DNA from: Rhodococcus sp. 4CII
Lineage (GTDB): Bacteria; Actinomycetota; Actinomycetes; Mycobacteriales; Mycobacteriaceae
NCBI RefSeq assembly: GCF_014256275.1
Contig: NZ_JACCFE010000002.1
Location: forward strand, 5,560,001 to 5,624,000
Reading direction: 5' to 3'
DNA: 64,000 bases
The position numbers and the translations under genes are program-made. How positions within the stretch are numbered: position 1 is the first letter of the stretch; each line of letters starts with the position of its first letter. The notes beneath the pieces were generated by a model. That model did not search any database and was not told the origin of the DNA. It saw nothing but the letters and a program-made list of their open reading frames with translations. This document shows positions 50,124-58,870 of the stretch, in pieces.

Positions 50124-50876
50124 ATGGACAAGCCCGAGGTAACTCTCGAGAACTACGAAGAGGTGTACGCGTACTACCGCGATCATCAGCAGAATCGGGT
50201 GCTGGCCGCGCTCGCATACGCCTCGCTGTATGCGAAGTACCGCCCGCGGATCGTGTACTCGGACGACGCGAAGGCGCAGCTGGCCGGTTTGGTGAAGTCC
50301 GGCAGGGTGCTCATCGTCGCCGCCAATCACGTGACCCACAGCGATCAGTACACGCTCGCGGCCACGGCCTGGAAGACCCCGCTGCGCCGCGCGATCGGAC
50401 GCACCCGGGTGCTTGCGAAGGACGAGTTGTTCGTCGACCCCGATTTGCACAAGAAGGTCGACATGATGGGCGGGATTCCCGTGTTCCGCAGCAAGAACTA
50501 CGGTCTCCGGGCGGTCGCGGACGCCGGCCGGCTCATGATGGACATCTCGGCCGAGCGGCTGTGCCGCGGCGACAACCTGGCCATCTTTCCCGAGGGCACG
50601 TGCAACGAGGACGATCCGACCCGCCTGCAGCACATCAACAGCGGCATCGGTCACATCGCGAAACGTGCGGCGGATCGCGGAGTCTCGCCCGTGCTGCTGT
50701 CCATCGGCATCAGTTACGGACCGGACGCGTCCGGTCCCGATACCGAGAACGTGAAGGGGGCAAGCGTCTTCGTCGGGGAGCCGCTGTTCGACCTCCCGGC
50801 GAAACCGATGGACATCGCCCACGTCGTGCAGAAGGACCTGCAACTCGCCGTCGACGGGGCGGTCGCGGCGTACTGA
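50124..50876 (+). CDS. 1-acyl-sn-glycerol-3-phosphate acyltransferase family protein
   Basis: 250 residues of the PlsC family. The His-x4-Asp motif is VAANHVTHSDQYTLA, the substrate motif NLAIFPEGTCNEDDP, and APIDK-type third motif is replaced by SPVLLSIGISYGPD. It would transfer a fatty acyl chain onto lysophosphatidate or a related alcohol at the membrane. It has no membrane helix of its own. It is a second PlsC-type enzyme in the window and is unlike the one at 23755 in its N-terminus. Confidence 0.87.
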   Translation: MDKPEVTLENYEEVYAYYRDHQQNRVLAALAYASLYAKYRPRIVYSDDAKAQLAGLVKSGRVLIVAANHVTHSDQYTLAATAWKTPLRRAIGRTRVLAKDELFVDPDLHKKVDMMGGIPVFRSKNYGLRAVADAGRLMMDISAERLCRGDNLAIFPEGTCNEDDPTRLQHINSGIGHIAKRAADRGVSPVLLSIGISYGPDASGPDTENVKGASVFVGEPLFDLPAKPMDIAHVVQKDLQLAVDGAVAAY

Positions 50877-50903
50877 CGACCGGTCCGGAATCTGTCAAGA
50901 AGG

Positions 50904-50933
50904 GTTGACACCCGCGAGGTGTCAACTTAGATT
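50904..50933 (+). promoter_or_regulatory. Promoter with overlapping 9-bp palindromic operator
   Basis: TTGACA (50905-50910), 17-bp spacer, TAGATT (50928-50933): an almost ideal sigma-70 promoter, with the ATG at 50941 seven bases after the -10 (leaderless). GTTGACACC (50904-50912) and GGTGTCAAC (50918-50926) form a perfect inverted repeat around CGCGA, covering the -35 and spacer. A repressor bound there would shut the promoter; the HTH protein encoded first is the natural candidate. Confidence 0.75.
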
Positions 50934-50940
50934 GACATGC

Positions 50941-51156
50941 ATGACCGAAGCAACCACGCTCGCCGCAGCGGCGGGCAGCCCCGACCCCGCAGAGGGTCTG
51001 CGGGCCGTGCGTGCGCTGCGGCGTCTCCTCGAACGGCTCGAATCGATACAGGTCGCCAACGCCCGCGCCCAGGGCTGGTCCTGGCAGGCGATCGCCGACT
51101 CCCTCGAGGTCAGCAGGCAGGCCGTCCATCAGAAGCACAATCGGAGAGGGAGGTAA
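50941..51156 (+). CDS. Small helix-turn-helix protein, probable autoregulator
   Basis: 71 residues. A helical part, GLRAVRALRRLLERLESIQVANARAQGW, is followed by the HTH SWQAIADSLEVSRQAVHQKHNRRGR at the very C-terminus. No effector domain is present. The message appears leaderless. It lies six bases before a Clp N-domain protein, with which it forms a two-gene operon, and has a perfect palindrome over its promoter. It is likely a dedicated repressor whose activity depends on its partner; that is inference. Confidence 0.85.
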   Translation: MTEATTLAAAAGSPDPAEGLRAVRALRRLLERLESIQVANARAQGWSWQAIADSLEVSRQAVHQKHNRRGR

Positions 51157-51162
51157 CGGCGC

Positions 51163-51729
51163 ATGTTCGAACGATTCTCGACCGACGCACGGGCCGTGGT
51201 GATCGGCGCGCAACAGGAAGCGCGCGAACTGAAGTCACCGCAGATCGGGCCCGAACACCTCGTCCTCGCCCTACTGTCCGTGAGAACCGAACCGGTTCAC
51301 GGCATCCTCTCCGCGGCCGGCATCGACGAGGAGACGTCGCGAGCAACCGTCGCGACACAGGGCACGGCCCTGAGCGACGCCGACGCGGAAGCGCTCGAAT
51401 CGATCGGCATCGACCTCGAGGCCGTGCGCCAGAGCCTCGAGCAGAACTTCGGCAAGGGCGTGCTCGATCCCGAGGAGCCCACCGAGAAGCGCGGCTGGTT
51501 CGGCCGGAAGTCGGGGCACATCGGGTTCACCCGCGACGCGAAGAAGGCGATCGAGCTGTCACTGCGGGAAGCGCTGGCGCGCAAGGACGATCACATCGGC
51601 GCCGAGCACGTGCTCCTCGGGGTGCTGCGGGTGGCCGACGGCACGACGAGGCAGATCCTCGAAGTCCGGGTCGGGGTGGACGAACTCCGGCGCCGCGTGC
51701 ACGCCGCACTCGACGACCGCGCTGCCTGA
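51163..51729 (+). CDS. Stand-alone Clp N-terminal domain protein (ClpC2-like)
   Basis: 188 residues made of two Clp_N half-repeats. Residues 1-60 (FERFSTDARAVVIGAQQEA, IGPEHLVLALLS) and about 120-185 (FTRDAKKAIELSLREALARK, HIGAEHVLLGVLRV) copy the substrate- and adaptor-binding N-domain of ClpC. No AAA module follows. In mycobacteria, ClpC2 is a similar N-domain-like protein reported to bind antibiotics that target ClpC1. This protein may titrate such compounds or adaptors, or compete with ClpC. Only six bases separate it from the HTH gene, so they are co-expressed. Confidence 0.85.
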   Translation: MFERFSTDARAVVIGAQQEARELKSPQIGPEHLVLALLSVRTEPVHGILSAAGIDEETSRATVATQGTALSDADAEALESIGIDLEAVRQSLEQNFGKGVLDPEEPTEKRGWFGRKSGHIGFTRDAKKAIELSLREALARKDDHIGAEHVLLGVLRVADGTTRQILEVRVGVDELRRRVHAALDDRAA

Positions 51730-51789
51730 CCGCCGGAATCCCGGATCGCCCGGTTCCCGTTTGTCCGATCGATGTGCCAGCATGCACGC

Positions 51790-52170
51790 ATGACCTTCTT
51801 GGTACGCCTCGTCATCAACGCGTTCGCGATCTGGCTTGCGGCAGCCTGGGTGTCGGGCATCGACATCTCCAGTTCGGGCAACGGAACCGGGTGGGACATC
51901 GTGGTGCTGCTCGGCATCGCACTCGTGTTCACCGTCGTCAACATCTTCGTCAAACCGCTGGTGAAGTTGCTGTCGCTGCCGTTGCTGATCCTGACGCTGG
52001 GGCTGTTCACCTTGGTGATCAACGCGCTGATGCTGATGCTCACCGCTTGGCTGAGCTCCCTGACCGAGTACGGCCTCACCGTCGACGGCTTCTGGACCGC
52101 CCTGTGGGGAGGCCTGATCATCTCGATCGTCAACTTCCTGCTCAGCATCGTCGTCCCCGACGGCGACTGA
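51790..52170 (+). CDS. Phage holin superfamily IV-like membrane protein
   Basis: 126 residues with four membrane segments: FLVRLVINAFAIWLAAAWV, WDIVVLLGIALVFTVVNIFV, LLILTLGLFTLVINALMLMLTAWL and FWTALWGGLIISIVNFLLSIVV. The KPLVKLLSLPLLILTLGLFTLVINALML pattern is typical of the YvlD/DUF360-type 'phage holin family' of bacterial chromosomes, not of a prophage. It has no lysis genes nearby. Start at 51790 follows a short in-frame extension. Function unknown, likely envelope-related. Confidence 0.85.
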   Translation: MTFLVRLVINAFAIWLAAAWVSGIDISSSGNGTGWDIVVLLGIALVFTVVNIFVKPLVKLLSLPLLILTLGLFTLVINALMLMLTAWLSSLTEYGLTVDGFWTALWGGLIISIVNFLLSIVVPDGD

Positions 52171-52175
52171 GCCGC

Positions 52176-53045
52176 TCAGGCGGCGGCCAGTGCCACGGCG
52201 GTGGCGGCGCCCCAGATCAGCATCGCCAGCCCCGAATCCCGAAGCGCGGGAATCAGTGCGAGGCCCTGCCCGCCGGAGCGCACCGGGGCGTTCGCCCGGA
52301 CCGCGAGCGGCAGCGCGAGCAGCCCGACGAGCGCCCAGGGTGTGCGCAGCACCAGGACGAGGGTCACGACGAACGGGACCGTCAGCGTGACGAGATGCAG
52401 GACGCGGGTACGGGAGTCGCCGAGCCGGACGGCGAGCGTGCGCTTGCCGGATTCGGTGTCGGTGGGGATGTCGCGCAGGTTGTTGGCGACGAGTACCGCG
52501 CTCGAGAACGAACCCACGGCGATCGCGGACACGAGTCCGGCCCAGTCGACCGTTTCGGCCTGCACGTACTGGGTGCCGAGCACGGCGACGAGACCGAAGA
52601 ACACGAAGACGGCGACCTCACCGAAGCCGCTGTAGCCGTACGGCTTCGTGCCACCCGTGTAGAACCACGCGCCTACGATGCACAGGGCGCCGATCAGGAC
52701 CAGCCACCAGGCGGTGGTGATCGCGAGCGCCAGGCCGGCCACCGCGGCGACGGCGAAGCAGGCGATCGCGGCGGCCTTCACCGCCGACGGCTGCACGAGC
52801 TTGGATCCGACGAGCCGCAGCGGTCCGACCCGCTCGTCGTCGGTCCCGCGAATCCCGTCCGAGTAGTCGTTGGCGAAATTGACTCCCACGATCAGCGCGA
52901 GAGAGACCACCAATGCCAATAGCGCCTTCCACCACACCGCGCCGCCGAGCGACGCTGCGGCGCCGGTGCCCACGAGCACCGGGGCGATCGCATTCGGGAG
53001 GGTGCGCGGTCGAGCGCCTTCGATCCATTGAGCAGCCGTTGCCAT
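52176..53045 (-). CDS. menA: 1,4-dihydroxy-2-naphthoate polyprenyltransferase
   Basis: 289-residue UbiA-family membrane enzyme that attaches the polyprenyl tail to dihydroxynaphthoate in menaquinone synthesis. The first Asp-rich motif is NFANDYSDGIRGTDDERVGP, and NNLRDIPTDTESGKRTLAVRLGD is the second. About eight membrane segments follow. The start at 53045 gives the usual WIEGARPRTLPNAIAPVLVGTGAA. It is divergent from the SARP regulator. Gene order near hemL-ccs-menA parallels mycobacteria. Confidence 0.95.
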   Translation of the reverse strand: MATAAQWIEGARPRTLPNAIAPVLVGTGAAASLGGAVWWKALLALVVSLALIVGVNFANDYSDGIRGTDDERVGPLRLVGSKLVQPSAVKAAAIACFAVAAVAGLALAITTAWWLVLIGALCIVGAWFYTGGTKPYGYSGFGEVAVFVFFGLVAVLGTQYVQAETVDWAGLVSAIAVGSFSSAVLVANNLRDIPTDTESGKRTLAVRLGDSRTRVLHLVTLTVPFVVTLVLVLRTPWALVGLLALPLAVRANAPVRSGGQGLALIPALRDSGLAMLIWGAATAVALAAA

Positions 53046-53136
53046 GCACCGATCTTTGCATCGAGCGAGAAGGCGCCTGCACCCACGCCGAACTTCGGGG
53101 AGTTCGCATCCGCCCGGTGCAATACCATCTAACGCG

Positions 53137-56100
53137 GTGGACCAGCACATGAGCGTCGACGAGAGGGTGGCACCGGCAAGTACACCGATTCAGGTCGCCT
53201 TGCTGGGTGAGGTCTCGACGTACCGATCGGGTGTGCTCGCACCGTTGCCCGGCACCCGTGCGCGCAGCCTGCTGGTCGCCCTGGCCCGCGACCCCGGCCG
53301 GAGCAGGGCTGCGCAGGCCCTCATCGACGAGGTGTGGGGCGAGGATCCGCCGCGGTCCCCGATGAACGCTCTGCACACGCAGGTCTCCCGGCTACGCGCG
53401 GCGTTGCCGGACGGGGTGCTGGAGATCGGCCCGGCCGGATACCGGCTGAGAGTCCCGCGCGACGCCGTCGATCTGACCCGGGCAGAAGACATGGCACGCC
53501 GATGGCAGGGCCGGGATCACGATCGCGGTGTGGGACCGGACGAGATCCGGGCCGCGCTCGCACTGTGGCGGGGGGAGCCGGGCGCCGACCTTCCCGCGGG
53601 GGTGGCGGCAACGGAACTTGCCGCCCACGCGGCGGTGATCCGGGGCCGGCTCGAGGCCGCGGAACTCGCCGCGCTGGTGGAGGCCGGAGCCTGGGAGGCC
53701 GCTCTCCCCGAGGCACAGGTCCAGGTGGCCGCCGGACCTCTGGACGAGCGGGCGCACGCCGACCTCATGCGCGCGCTCGCCGGGCTCGGGCGCGAGAACG
53801 AGGCGCTCGACGTGTTCGCGACCTTCCGCACGCGGCTGGTGGACCGGCTGGGAGCAGACCCGTCGCCGGCGCTCGTCGCGCTGCACACCGAGATCCTGCG
53901 CGGCGGCAGCCCACCCGCGTCGGCGGTCCAGCGCCTCGCGCCGCCGGACCGGACGGCGATCGGGCTTCGTGCGGCGCCCAACACGCTACTCGGACGCGAC
54001 ACCGACATCGTGGCGATCGAACGACTGCTCACGTCGTCGCGGGTCGTCACCATTCTCGGACCGGGCGGTGCGGGAAAGACGCGGCTCGCTCACGAACTGG
54101 GTGTGCGCGCTGCCGCCGGGACGTCCGTGGCGCTGGTGGAACTCGCGGCGCTGCGGAGCAGCGAGGACGTCGTGGCGGCGATCAGCGGCACCCTGGGTCT
54201 CAGCGAGGTCGACCTCGCACCGGGACGGCTCGTCGTGAGCCGCGTGCACTCCGCGCGGGAACGACTCCGGGAAGCGTTGTCGGCCGGACCGATGCTCCTG
54301 ATCCTCGACAACTGCGAGCACGTGATCGGCGCCTGCTCCGAGATCGTCGCCGACCTGGTGGCGGCCGGAAACCAGTTGACGGTCCTCGCGACCAGCCGAT
54401 CGCCGCTCATGCTCGCGTCCGAGGCCGTGTACCCGCTGCCGCCGTTGGCGAGCGACGCCGAGGACGCTCCCGCCGTGCAACTCTTCACGGCCCGGGCACG
54501 CGCGGTGCGGCCGACGGCCCGTCTGGATCCGGAGACCGTCCGCGGCATCTGCCGCACACTCGACGGTCTTCCCCTCGCGATCGAACTGGCCGCCGCGCGG
54601 GTGCGCAGCATGAGCGTCGAGGACATCGGCCGGCGCCTCGAGCACCGGTTCGCGCTGCTGCGGTCCAACGACCCGACGTCGCCGGAGCGGCATCGCACCC
54701 TGCATGCCGTCATCGATTGGAGCTGGCAGCTCCTGGGCGAGCAGCAGCAGGTCGCGTTGCGCAGACTGTGCCGGTTTCCGGCCGGGTTCACCCTCGACGC
54801 GGCCCGGACGATCGCGGAATGGGACGGCGTCGACGACGTCGTGGATGCCGTCGAGGGTCTCGTCAACCAATCCCTCCTGTCGGTGTCGGAGACGTCGGAC
54901 ACGCTGCGCTACTACATGCTCGAGACGGTGCGCGAATACGGCGAGGAGCAACTCGCCGCAGCCGCCGAGGAGTCGGAAGTGTTCCGGCGCCAGGGAATGT
55001 GGGCGCGCGGGTTCGCGTCGGAGGCGCTCGGGCGGTGCCGTGCCGACCAGGTCGCGCTCGCGGACGACATCGACGCCGATCACGACAACCTGCTCGCGGT
55101 GCTGCGGTGGGCGGTGGAACGGGGCGATGCCGAGACGGTCACGACCGTGTTCCCGCTGCTGGGCGGGCTGTGGTCCATTCGGGGCGCGCATTCGGAGGTG
55201 ATGAACTGGACGCCACGGATCCTCGCGGCGACCGCCGATTCGGACCTGCGCGACGTCGACTCGGAGTTGGTGGCGTACACGTTCCTGCTCGCGGGGATGC
55301 ACCTGGTCTTCGGTGGTGAGACCCGGTCCCTCGCCCGCACCCGGACGCGACTGCGGCACGTCGTCCGGGAGCGTCCCGACCTCCCGTCGGTCACGGGGTT
55401 CGCGGTGCGGCTCATCCTGTCCCTGGGTTCGGGGCGGCGACTCGCCAGGGCGGTCGCCGACGGAGTGCGCTCGAACGATCGGGAAACCCGTGCTGCGGCG
55501 CTGTCGGTACGAGCCAGCCTGCGGGAGAATCTCGGCGACTTCCGCGGTGCCATGCGCGACGCCCGGGCCGTCTCCGACCTGTGCGTCGCGATCGGCGACG
55601 TGTGGGGTACGGCGATGGCCGCGCAATTCCTCGGTTCGCTGCACAGCCAGTCCGGGCAGTACCGGGCCGCGGTAGGGCGTTATCAGGTCGCGGTCGAGGG
55701 GATGCGGAGGCTGGGTGCGCAGGAGGAGGCGAATCAGCTGTGGGGTTTCCAGGCCTCGGCGCTGATCGCCGACGGTGACGTGGTGAGGGGCCGGAAGGTG
55801 CTGGCCGAGACGGTGCTCGAGCATCGCGGTGCGCTCGCGGCCACGGACGACCATCAGCAGGACGAATGGCGGGTAGCTGCCATCAGCAGTCTCGCGGAGG
55901 CCGATCTGGCGGACGGCGACGTCGAGCGGGGGCTCGCCCGTTATCGTGAGGCGCTGGACATGATGTATCCCCGGATCGTGTCCGAGCCCTACGCCGATCC
56001 GTTCGGACTCATGCTGGCGGCCTCGGTGGTGTGCGCCCACGTGCTGCACGGCCGGTCCGAGATGATGGTGGAGTTCGTTCCGCAGCTCGCGGGATGGGCG

Positions 56101-56400
56101 TCGACCCGGCTGGGTATGGGCATGTATCCGGATCTACCGGTCACCGGCGCCGTCGCCGCCGGCGTCGGATGCTTCGAGATCGCGCACGGGAATTCCGAAC
56201 GTGGACTCGCGCTGCTGGCACTCTCTTCGCCTGCCCGCGCCCGGCAGGACAGCGCCTCGCTGCAGCACCACCGGCACGTGGCCTTCGCACTCGACCGAGT
56301 CGACGCGGACCGCTGGGAATCGGCGCGAGCGAGGGTCGGCACCTGGTCACGTCGCATGGTGCGCGCGGAGATTCTCGACATGCTCACCACGCTGAGGTGA
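53137..56400 (+). CDS. Large SARP-type regulator: winged helix, BTAD, NB-ARC-like ATPase, TPR
   Basis: 1087 residues. N-terminal OmpR-like winged helix (VALLGEVSTYRSG to VLEIGPAGYRLRV), then a bacterial transcriptional activation domain to about residue 270, an AAA/NB-ARC-like NTPase with Walker A in TILGPGGAGKTRLAHEL and Walker B in MLLILDNCEHVIG, a winged helix near GLVNQSLLSVSE, and a helical repeat region to the end. The family (AfsR-like) integrates signals to activate metabolic or antibiotic genes. The GTG at 53137 lies eight bases after TACCAT, pointing to a leaderless start. No adjacent target can be named. Confidence 0.9.
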   Translation: MDQHMSVDERVAPASTPIQVALLGEVSTYRSGVLAPLPGTRARSLLVALARDPGRSRAAQALIDEVWGEDPPRSPMNALHTQVSRLRAALPDGVLEIGPAGYRLRVPRDAVDLTRAEDMARRWQGRDHDRGVGPDEIRAALALWRGEPGADLPAGVAATELAAHAAVIRGRLEAAELAALVEAGAWEAALPEAQVQVAAGPLDERAHADLMRALAGLGRENEALDVFATFRTRLVDRLGADPSPALVALHTEILRGGSPPASAVQRLAPPDRTAIGLRAAPNTLLGRDTDIVAIERLLTSSRVVTILGPGGAGKTRLAHELGVRAAAGTSVALVELAALRSSEDVVAAISGTLGLSEVDLAPGRLVVSRVHSARERLREALSAGPMLLILDNCEHVIGACSEIVADLVAAGNQLTVLATSRSPLMLASEAVYPLPPLASDAEDAPAVQLFTARARAVRPTARLDPETVRGICRTLDGLPLAIELAAARVRSMSVEDIGRRLEHRFALLRSNDPTSPERHRTLHAVIDWSWQLLGEQQQVALRRLCRFPAGFTLDAARTIAEWDGVDDVVDAVEGLVNQSLLSVSETSDTLRYYMLETVREYGEEQLAAAAEESEVFRRQGMWARGFASEALGRCRADQVALADDIDADHDNLLAVLRWAVERGDAETVTTVFPLLGGLWSIRGAHSEVMNWTPRILAATADSDLRDVDSELVAYTFLLAGMHLVFGGETRSLARTRTRLRHVVRERPDLPSVTGFAVRLILSLGSGRRLARAVADGVRSNDRETRAAALSVRASLRENLGDFRGAMRDARAVSDLCVAIGDVWGTAMAAQFLGSLHSQSGQYRAAVGRYQVAVEGMRRLGAQEEANQLWGFQASALIADGDVVRGRKVLAETVLEHRGALAATDDHQQDEWRVAAISSLAEADLADGDVERGLARYREALDMMYPRIVSEPYADPFGLMLAASVVCAHVLHGRSEMMVEFVPQLAGWASTRLGMGMYPDLPVTGAVAAGVGCFEIAHGNSERGLALLALSSPARARQDSASLQHHRHVAFALDRVDADRWESARARVGTWSRRMVRAEILDMLTTLR

Positions 56401-56409
56401 GTTGGCGAT

Positions 56410-57153
56410 TCAGGCGGGGACCCGTCCGCCGACCCGGGCCGCGCACGAGCGCAGGAGGTCGGTGAGCTCGGGATCGTCGACGGCCAGCCGCCCGGTCTTG
56501 CCGATCGCCGCGACGCAACCCATCACCGCGTTCTGCGCATCGAGCACCGGAACCGCGACGGAGCTGCGCCCGACCCGCACCTCGTCGACCTCGCGGGCCG
56601 AACCGGTGCGTCGGACGGCGTCGAGTTCGGCATGCAGCGCAGCGAATTCGGTGACGGTCCGGGACGTGACTCGTCTGAGGTTCTGCGGGAGGAGGTCCGG
56701 TCGCGAGGCAAGGAGGATCTTGCCGATCGCGGACGCGTGCAGGTGCGCGGTAATGGTTGCCTCGCCGCTGAGTTCGTGATCGGGGTCGCGGTCGACGAGT
56801 CGCACCCGGCTGCCGGCGAACGATGCCAGATGGATCCCGAAACGGACCTGCTCCCGCACGTCGTCGAGTACGGCGTGGTAGTCGACCGGTTCCGGCGCCG
56901 CGCCGGCCCCCGCCAACTGCCGGGTTCTCCGGCCGAGCGCGAAGCCGGACAGGTCGGCGATCCGCACCAGATACCCGTCGGCGGTCAGGAGATTGAGCAG
57001 CCGGTACGCGGTGGCCTGGGGGATGCCCGCGTGCGCGGCGATATCTCGCGCGGTGGCCCCGGACCCCAGCTGAGCGACGGCCTCGAGCAGTGCGAGTGCC
57101 TTCTGCACGGCGCGGGGTTCGTGGCCCGCGATCTCCCCGGCTCGGGCGCCCAT
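56410..57153 (-). CDS. IclR family transcriptional regulator
   Basis: 247 residues. N-terminal winged helix: AVQKALALLEAVAQLGSGATARDIAAHAGIPQATAYRLLNLLTADGYLVR; C-terminal ligand domain ends with RVGRSSVAVPVLDAQNAVMGCVAAIG. Its ATG shares one base with the stop of the permease gene (TGATG), so permease and regulator are co-translated. The regulator likely controls this operon and the divergent amino-acid oxidase operon; an inverted repeat at 58732-58763 is a candidate site. Effector unknown, an amino acid or keto acid would fit. Confidence 0.9.
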   Translation of the reverse strand: MGARAGEIAGHEPRAVQKALALLEAVAQLGSGATARDIAAHAGIPQATAYRLLNLLTADGYLVRIADLSGFALGRRTRQLAGAGAAPEPVDYHAVLDDVREQVRFGIHLASFAGSRVRLVDRDPDHELSGEATITAHLHASAIGKILLASRPDLLPQNLRRVTSRTVTEFAALHAELDAVRRTGSAREVDEVRVGRSSVAVPVLDAQNAVMGCVAAIGKTGRLAVDDPELTDLLRSCAARVGGRVPA

Positions 57154-58667
57154 CACCGGGGCCCGGGGGTGCGTCCAGCCGCCGTCAACGCCAGGTTCCC
57201 GGCGGCGTCCGTCGCGAAGACTCCCGCTCCCGGCAGAACGTCGTCCGTCTCCGCGGTGTCGAACACACCGATCGACCGCAGGCTCGCCGGATGACGCCAC
57301 TGTAGGAAACGCTGCCACGCAGAACCCGACAGCAACAGGGTGAGCACCACGGCCGGGACCATCGAGAAGCCGTGTGCCACGTTCACGAACAGCATGTAGG
57401 CCAGCACGATTGTCCCTGCGGCGCTGCCCGCGACGCCCGCCGCCCGGACGAGGGGAGTGTGCTCCCCGATCCGGCCGAGGAACCGCACCGACGCCACGGC
57501 CACCAGCACGTACGCCGCGACCACCGCGGTCCTGGCGATCAGTTGCACGTGACCGAACCCGGTCGACTTGCCGACGATCCCGAAGGTCCCGGCGCCGAGG
57601 CACACGGCGCACACGATGACGGCGAGGGCTGCGAACGGCGTGCGGTAGCCGCGGTGCACTCGGGCGAACAGCCGCGGGACTACCCGTTCGATCCCCATCG
57701 AATACAGCAGGCGCGAGGCGGCATTCGACGACGCCATCGCCGACGCCAGCCACGACGTGCCCAACCCGAGGTTGAGGGCGATCACCACGGCCGGGTCGAC
57801 CCCGGTCGCGGTTCCGTGCAGGTACGCGTTGACCAGGGTGTCCGTGCGGCCGGACCAGGCGGCCCACGCCGAGAAGATGAACAGGCCACCGCAGATCATC
57901 GGCGTGAGCGTCACCGTGCGGGTGACGGTGGCGAGCGGGCGCTTGGCCTCCGGACCGAAGAACGTGGCGCTCTCGAAACCGGCCAGAGCGAACACCGCGG
58001 CCAGTGTCATGAGCAGCGGTCCGTACGCCGAATCCGACGGCGGCACAAGGGCGTGTTGGCCGCCCGCGCCCGACACGATCATCAGGCCGACGATGAACAG
58101 CAGCGAGCACGATTCGACGGCGAGGATGGCGAGGGCCGCGAACCGCACCCCGCGGACCAGGCAGGCCAGGATCACGATCGCGATTCCGGCGTAGACGAGG
58201 AGGCGCTCCGCCGGCGCGCGTAACTCGAGCCCGAAGAAGCCGAGCGTCGCGATCACGGCCTGCCCCCCGTGGTACAGCGTCATCACCGCACTGCCCACGT
58301 ATTTGGTCAGCATGGCGACACCGGCGGTCAGCGCGGCACGAGTGCCGAGGCCCTGGAACACGAAACTGTAGAGGCCGCCCGCGGCCGCCATGCGTCGGGT
58401 GAACTGCGAGACGCAGATTGCGATCAGGGACACGGCCACCGTCGCGACGACGATCGTGATCAGACCGCTCAGCAGCATCCGGTGGGTGAACATGGTGACG
58501 GGCAGGACCACCATCGACACCGCCGGAGCCGTCGTGGCCACCGACTGGGCGAGAACCTCGACGCCCGACAACTGCCGCCGGCCAAGCGCACGCAGCGGCG
58601 ACAGGGCCTGACGTTCGGGCTCGCGGGTGGCGAACGAACGCGCGATGGCGTCGGAAAGAGCTGACAT
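57153..58667 (-). CDS. APC superfamily amino acid permease
   Basis: 504 residues with about twelve membrane segments. The first segments (VLAQSVATTAPAVSMVVLPVTMF and the GGLYSFVFQGLG region) carry the APC-family signatures, and AVFALAGFESATFFGPEAKRPLATVTR matches the typical segment-6 region with the FES/E-A-K pattern. It would import amino acids by symport. The start at 58667 lacks a strong ribosome site. The gene is divergent from the exported L-amino-acid oxidase, so uptake and extracellular oxidation of amino acids appear jointly controlled. Confidence 0.88.
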   Translation of the reverse strand: MSALSDAIARSFATREPERQALSPLRALGRRQLSGVEVLAQSVATTAPAVSMVVLPVTMFTHRMLLSGLITIVVATVAVSLIAICVSQFTRRMAAAGGLYSFVFQGLGTRAALTAGVAMLTKYVGSAVMTLYHGGQAVIATLGFFGLELRAPAERLLVYAGIAIVILACLVRGVRFAALAILAVESCSLLFIVGLMIVSGAGGQHALVPPSDSAYGPLLMTLAAVFALAGFESATFFGPEAKRPLATVTRTVTLTPMICGGLFIFSAWAAWSGRTDTLVNAYLHGTATGVDPAVVIALNLGLGTSWLASAMASSNAASRLLYSMGIERVVPRLFARVHRGYRTPFAALAVIVCAVCLGAGTFGIVGKSTGFGHVQLIARTAVVAAYVLVAVASVRFLGRIGEHTPLVRAAGVAGSAAGTIVLAYMLFVNVAHGFSMVPAVVLTLLLSGSAWQRFLQWRHPASLRSIGVFDTAETDDVLPGAGVFATDAAGNLALTAAGRTPGPR

Positions 58668-58731
58668 GCGCGTGAAACTAATCGGGTCGTGTTGCGCAGA
58701 CGTTTCGGTTTCGCGTCGAACTCGGACGTCG

Positions 58732-58763
58732 GAGTGAGAACGAACCCGTGCCGGTTCTCGCTC
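58732..58763. promoter_or_regulatory. Inverted repeat in permease-oxidase divergent region
   Basis: GAGTGAGAAC and GTTCTCGCTC are reverse complements with one mismatch, 12 bp apart, in the 203-bp region between the divergent permease and oxidase genes. It could be an IclR operator, although IclR sites are often shorter. No promoter elements could be fixed with confidence here. Confidence 0.4.
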
Positions 58764-58870
58764 GGTTGCATCGGACTGTTTCGCCGCCGACAACTTCCCG
58801 ACTCGTGTTGCTCCCAGGATGAATCCGGACACGTTACCCGGGTCGCCGGGCGCAAGAATGGGAGCGCGAA

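Noticed and set aside
51790..52170. Prophage holin
   Set aside because: The 'holin family' name refers to a chromosomal membrane-protein family; there is no endolysin, integrase or other phage gene nearby.
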